Below are positions 62,280-64,000 of a stretch of DNA of 64,000 nucleotides, piece by piece. The stretch's first letter is position 1. Each line of letters begins with the position of its first letter. The notes beneath the pieces are model-generated. The model was not told where the DNA came from and searched no databases. It saw only the letters and a list, made by a program, of their open reading frames with translations. Source of the stretch: Fidelibacterota bacterium (lineage in GTDB: Bacteria > Pseudomonadota > Alphaproteobacteria > Rhodospirillales > Rhodospirillaceae); NCBI GenBank assembly GCA_947475895.1, contig CANJMF010000004.1, positions 1 to 64,000 on the forward strand, given 5' to 3'. Made by a program: the position numbers and the translations under genes.

Positions 62280-64000
<1,721 letters not shown>

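Overview
The window is a 64 kb stretch of a moderately GC-rich alphaproteobacterial chromosome. The evidence is gene content: MipZ instead of Min proteins, an ATP12 family F1 assembly factor, ClpS/ClpA, a biotin-dependent propionyl-CoA carboxylase pair, an EcfG-type general stress promoter (GGAAC-N17-CGTT), and a long ribosomal protein cluster without rpsD whose downstream order (rplQ - Deg protease - rarA - rluC-like - HAD - ATP12) is typical of the class. The order within the class cannot be fixed from the sequence; a Rhodospirillales-like lineage is a reasonable guess.

Layout. 1-1.4 kb: an accessory scar with an IS3 transposase tail and a frameshifted conserved gene. 1.4-9.6 kb: clpA/clpS, a secreted D-Ala-D-Ala carboxypeptidase with a SPOR domain, several small genes (one behind a candidate structured leader RNA) and a membrane-anchored phosphoesterase. 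9.6-13.5 kb: a patchy region with a GNAT acetyltransferase, a truncated tRNA-Pro abutting a broken TlpA-like gene, very small basic or membrane proteins, an EcfG-type promoter in front of a DUF2188 protein, and an encapsulin-type ferritin without encapsulin. 13.5-17.1 kb: the sugar-nucleotide set manB-ugd-galU. 17.1-19.4 kb: an isolated phage tail-fibre-like gene and a GSCFA pseudogene. 19.4-31 kb: J-domain protein and mipZ, an FAD oxidoreductase, a GH114-like protein, membrane proteins, mgtE, tRNA-Leu(GAG), lipB, a CBS protein, a glycosyltransferase-like protein and an RcnB/glycine-zipper protein. 31-35 kb: pccB-pccA-acylphosphatase, where the last gene appears to start at CTG. 35-43 kb: yciB and a tightly packed leftward run (Deg protease, rarA, rluC-like, HAD phosphatase, AsmA, ATP12).

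43-64 kb is the translation cluster, all leftward: rpoC (3' part), rpsL-rpsG-fusA-tuf, the S10/spc genes from rpsJ to adk, and rpsM-rpsK-rpoA-rplQ. Consensus-like promoters precede rpsL and rpsM, strong terminators follow rpoC, tuf and rplQ, and a perfect 10-bp hairpin sits between rpoA and rplQ.

No CRISPR array, intact prophage, complete insertion sequence or rRNA gene was seen, and nothing here amounts to a clear new multi-gene system. The items most worth a second look are the leader RNA at 6851-7008, the orphan encapsulated-ferritin homologue, the CTG-start acylphosphatase, the EcfG-type stress promoter, and the truncated tRNA/TlpA junction.
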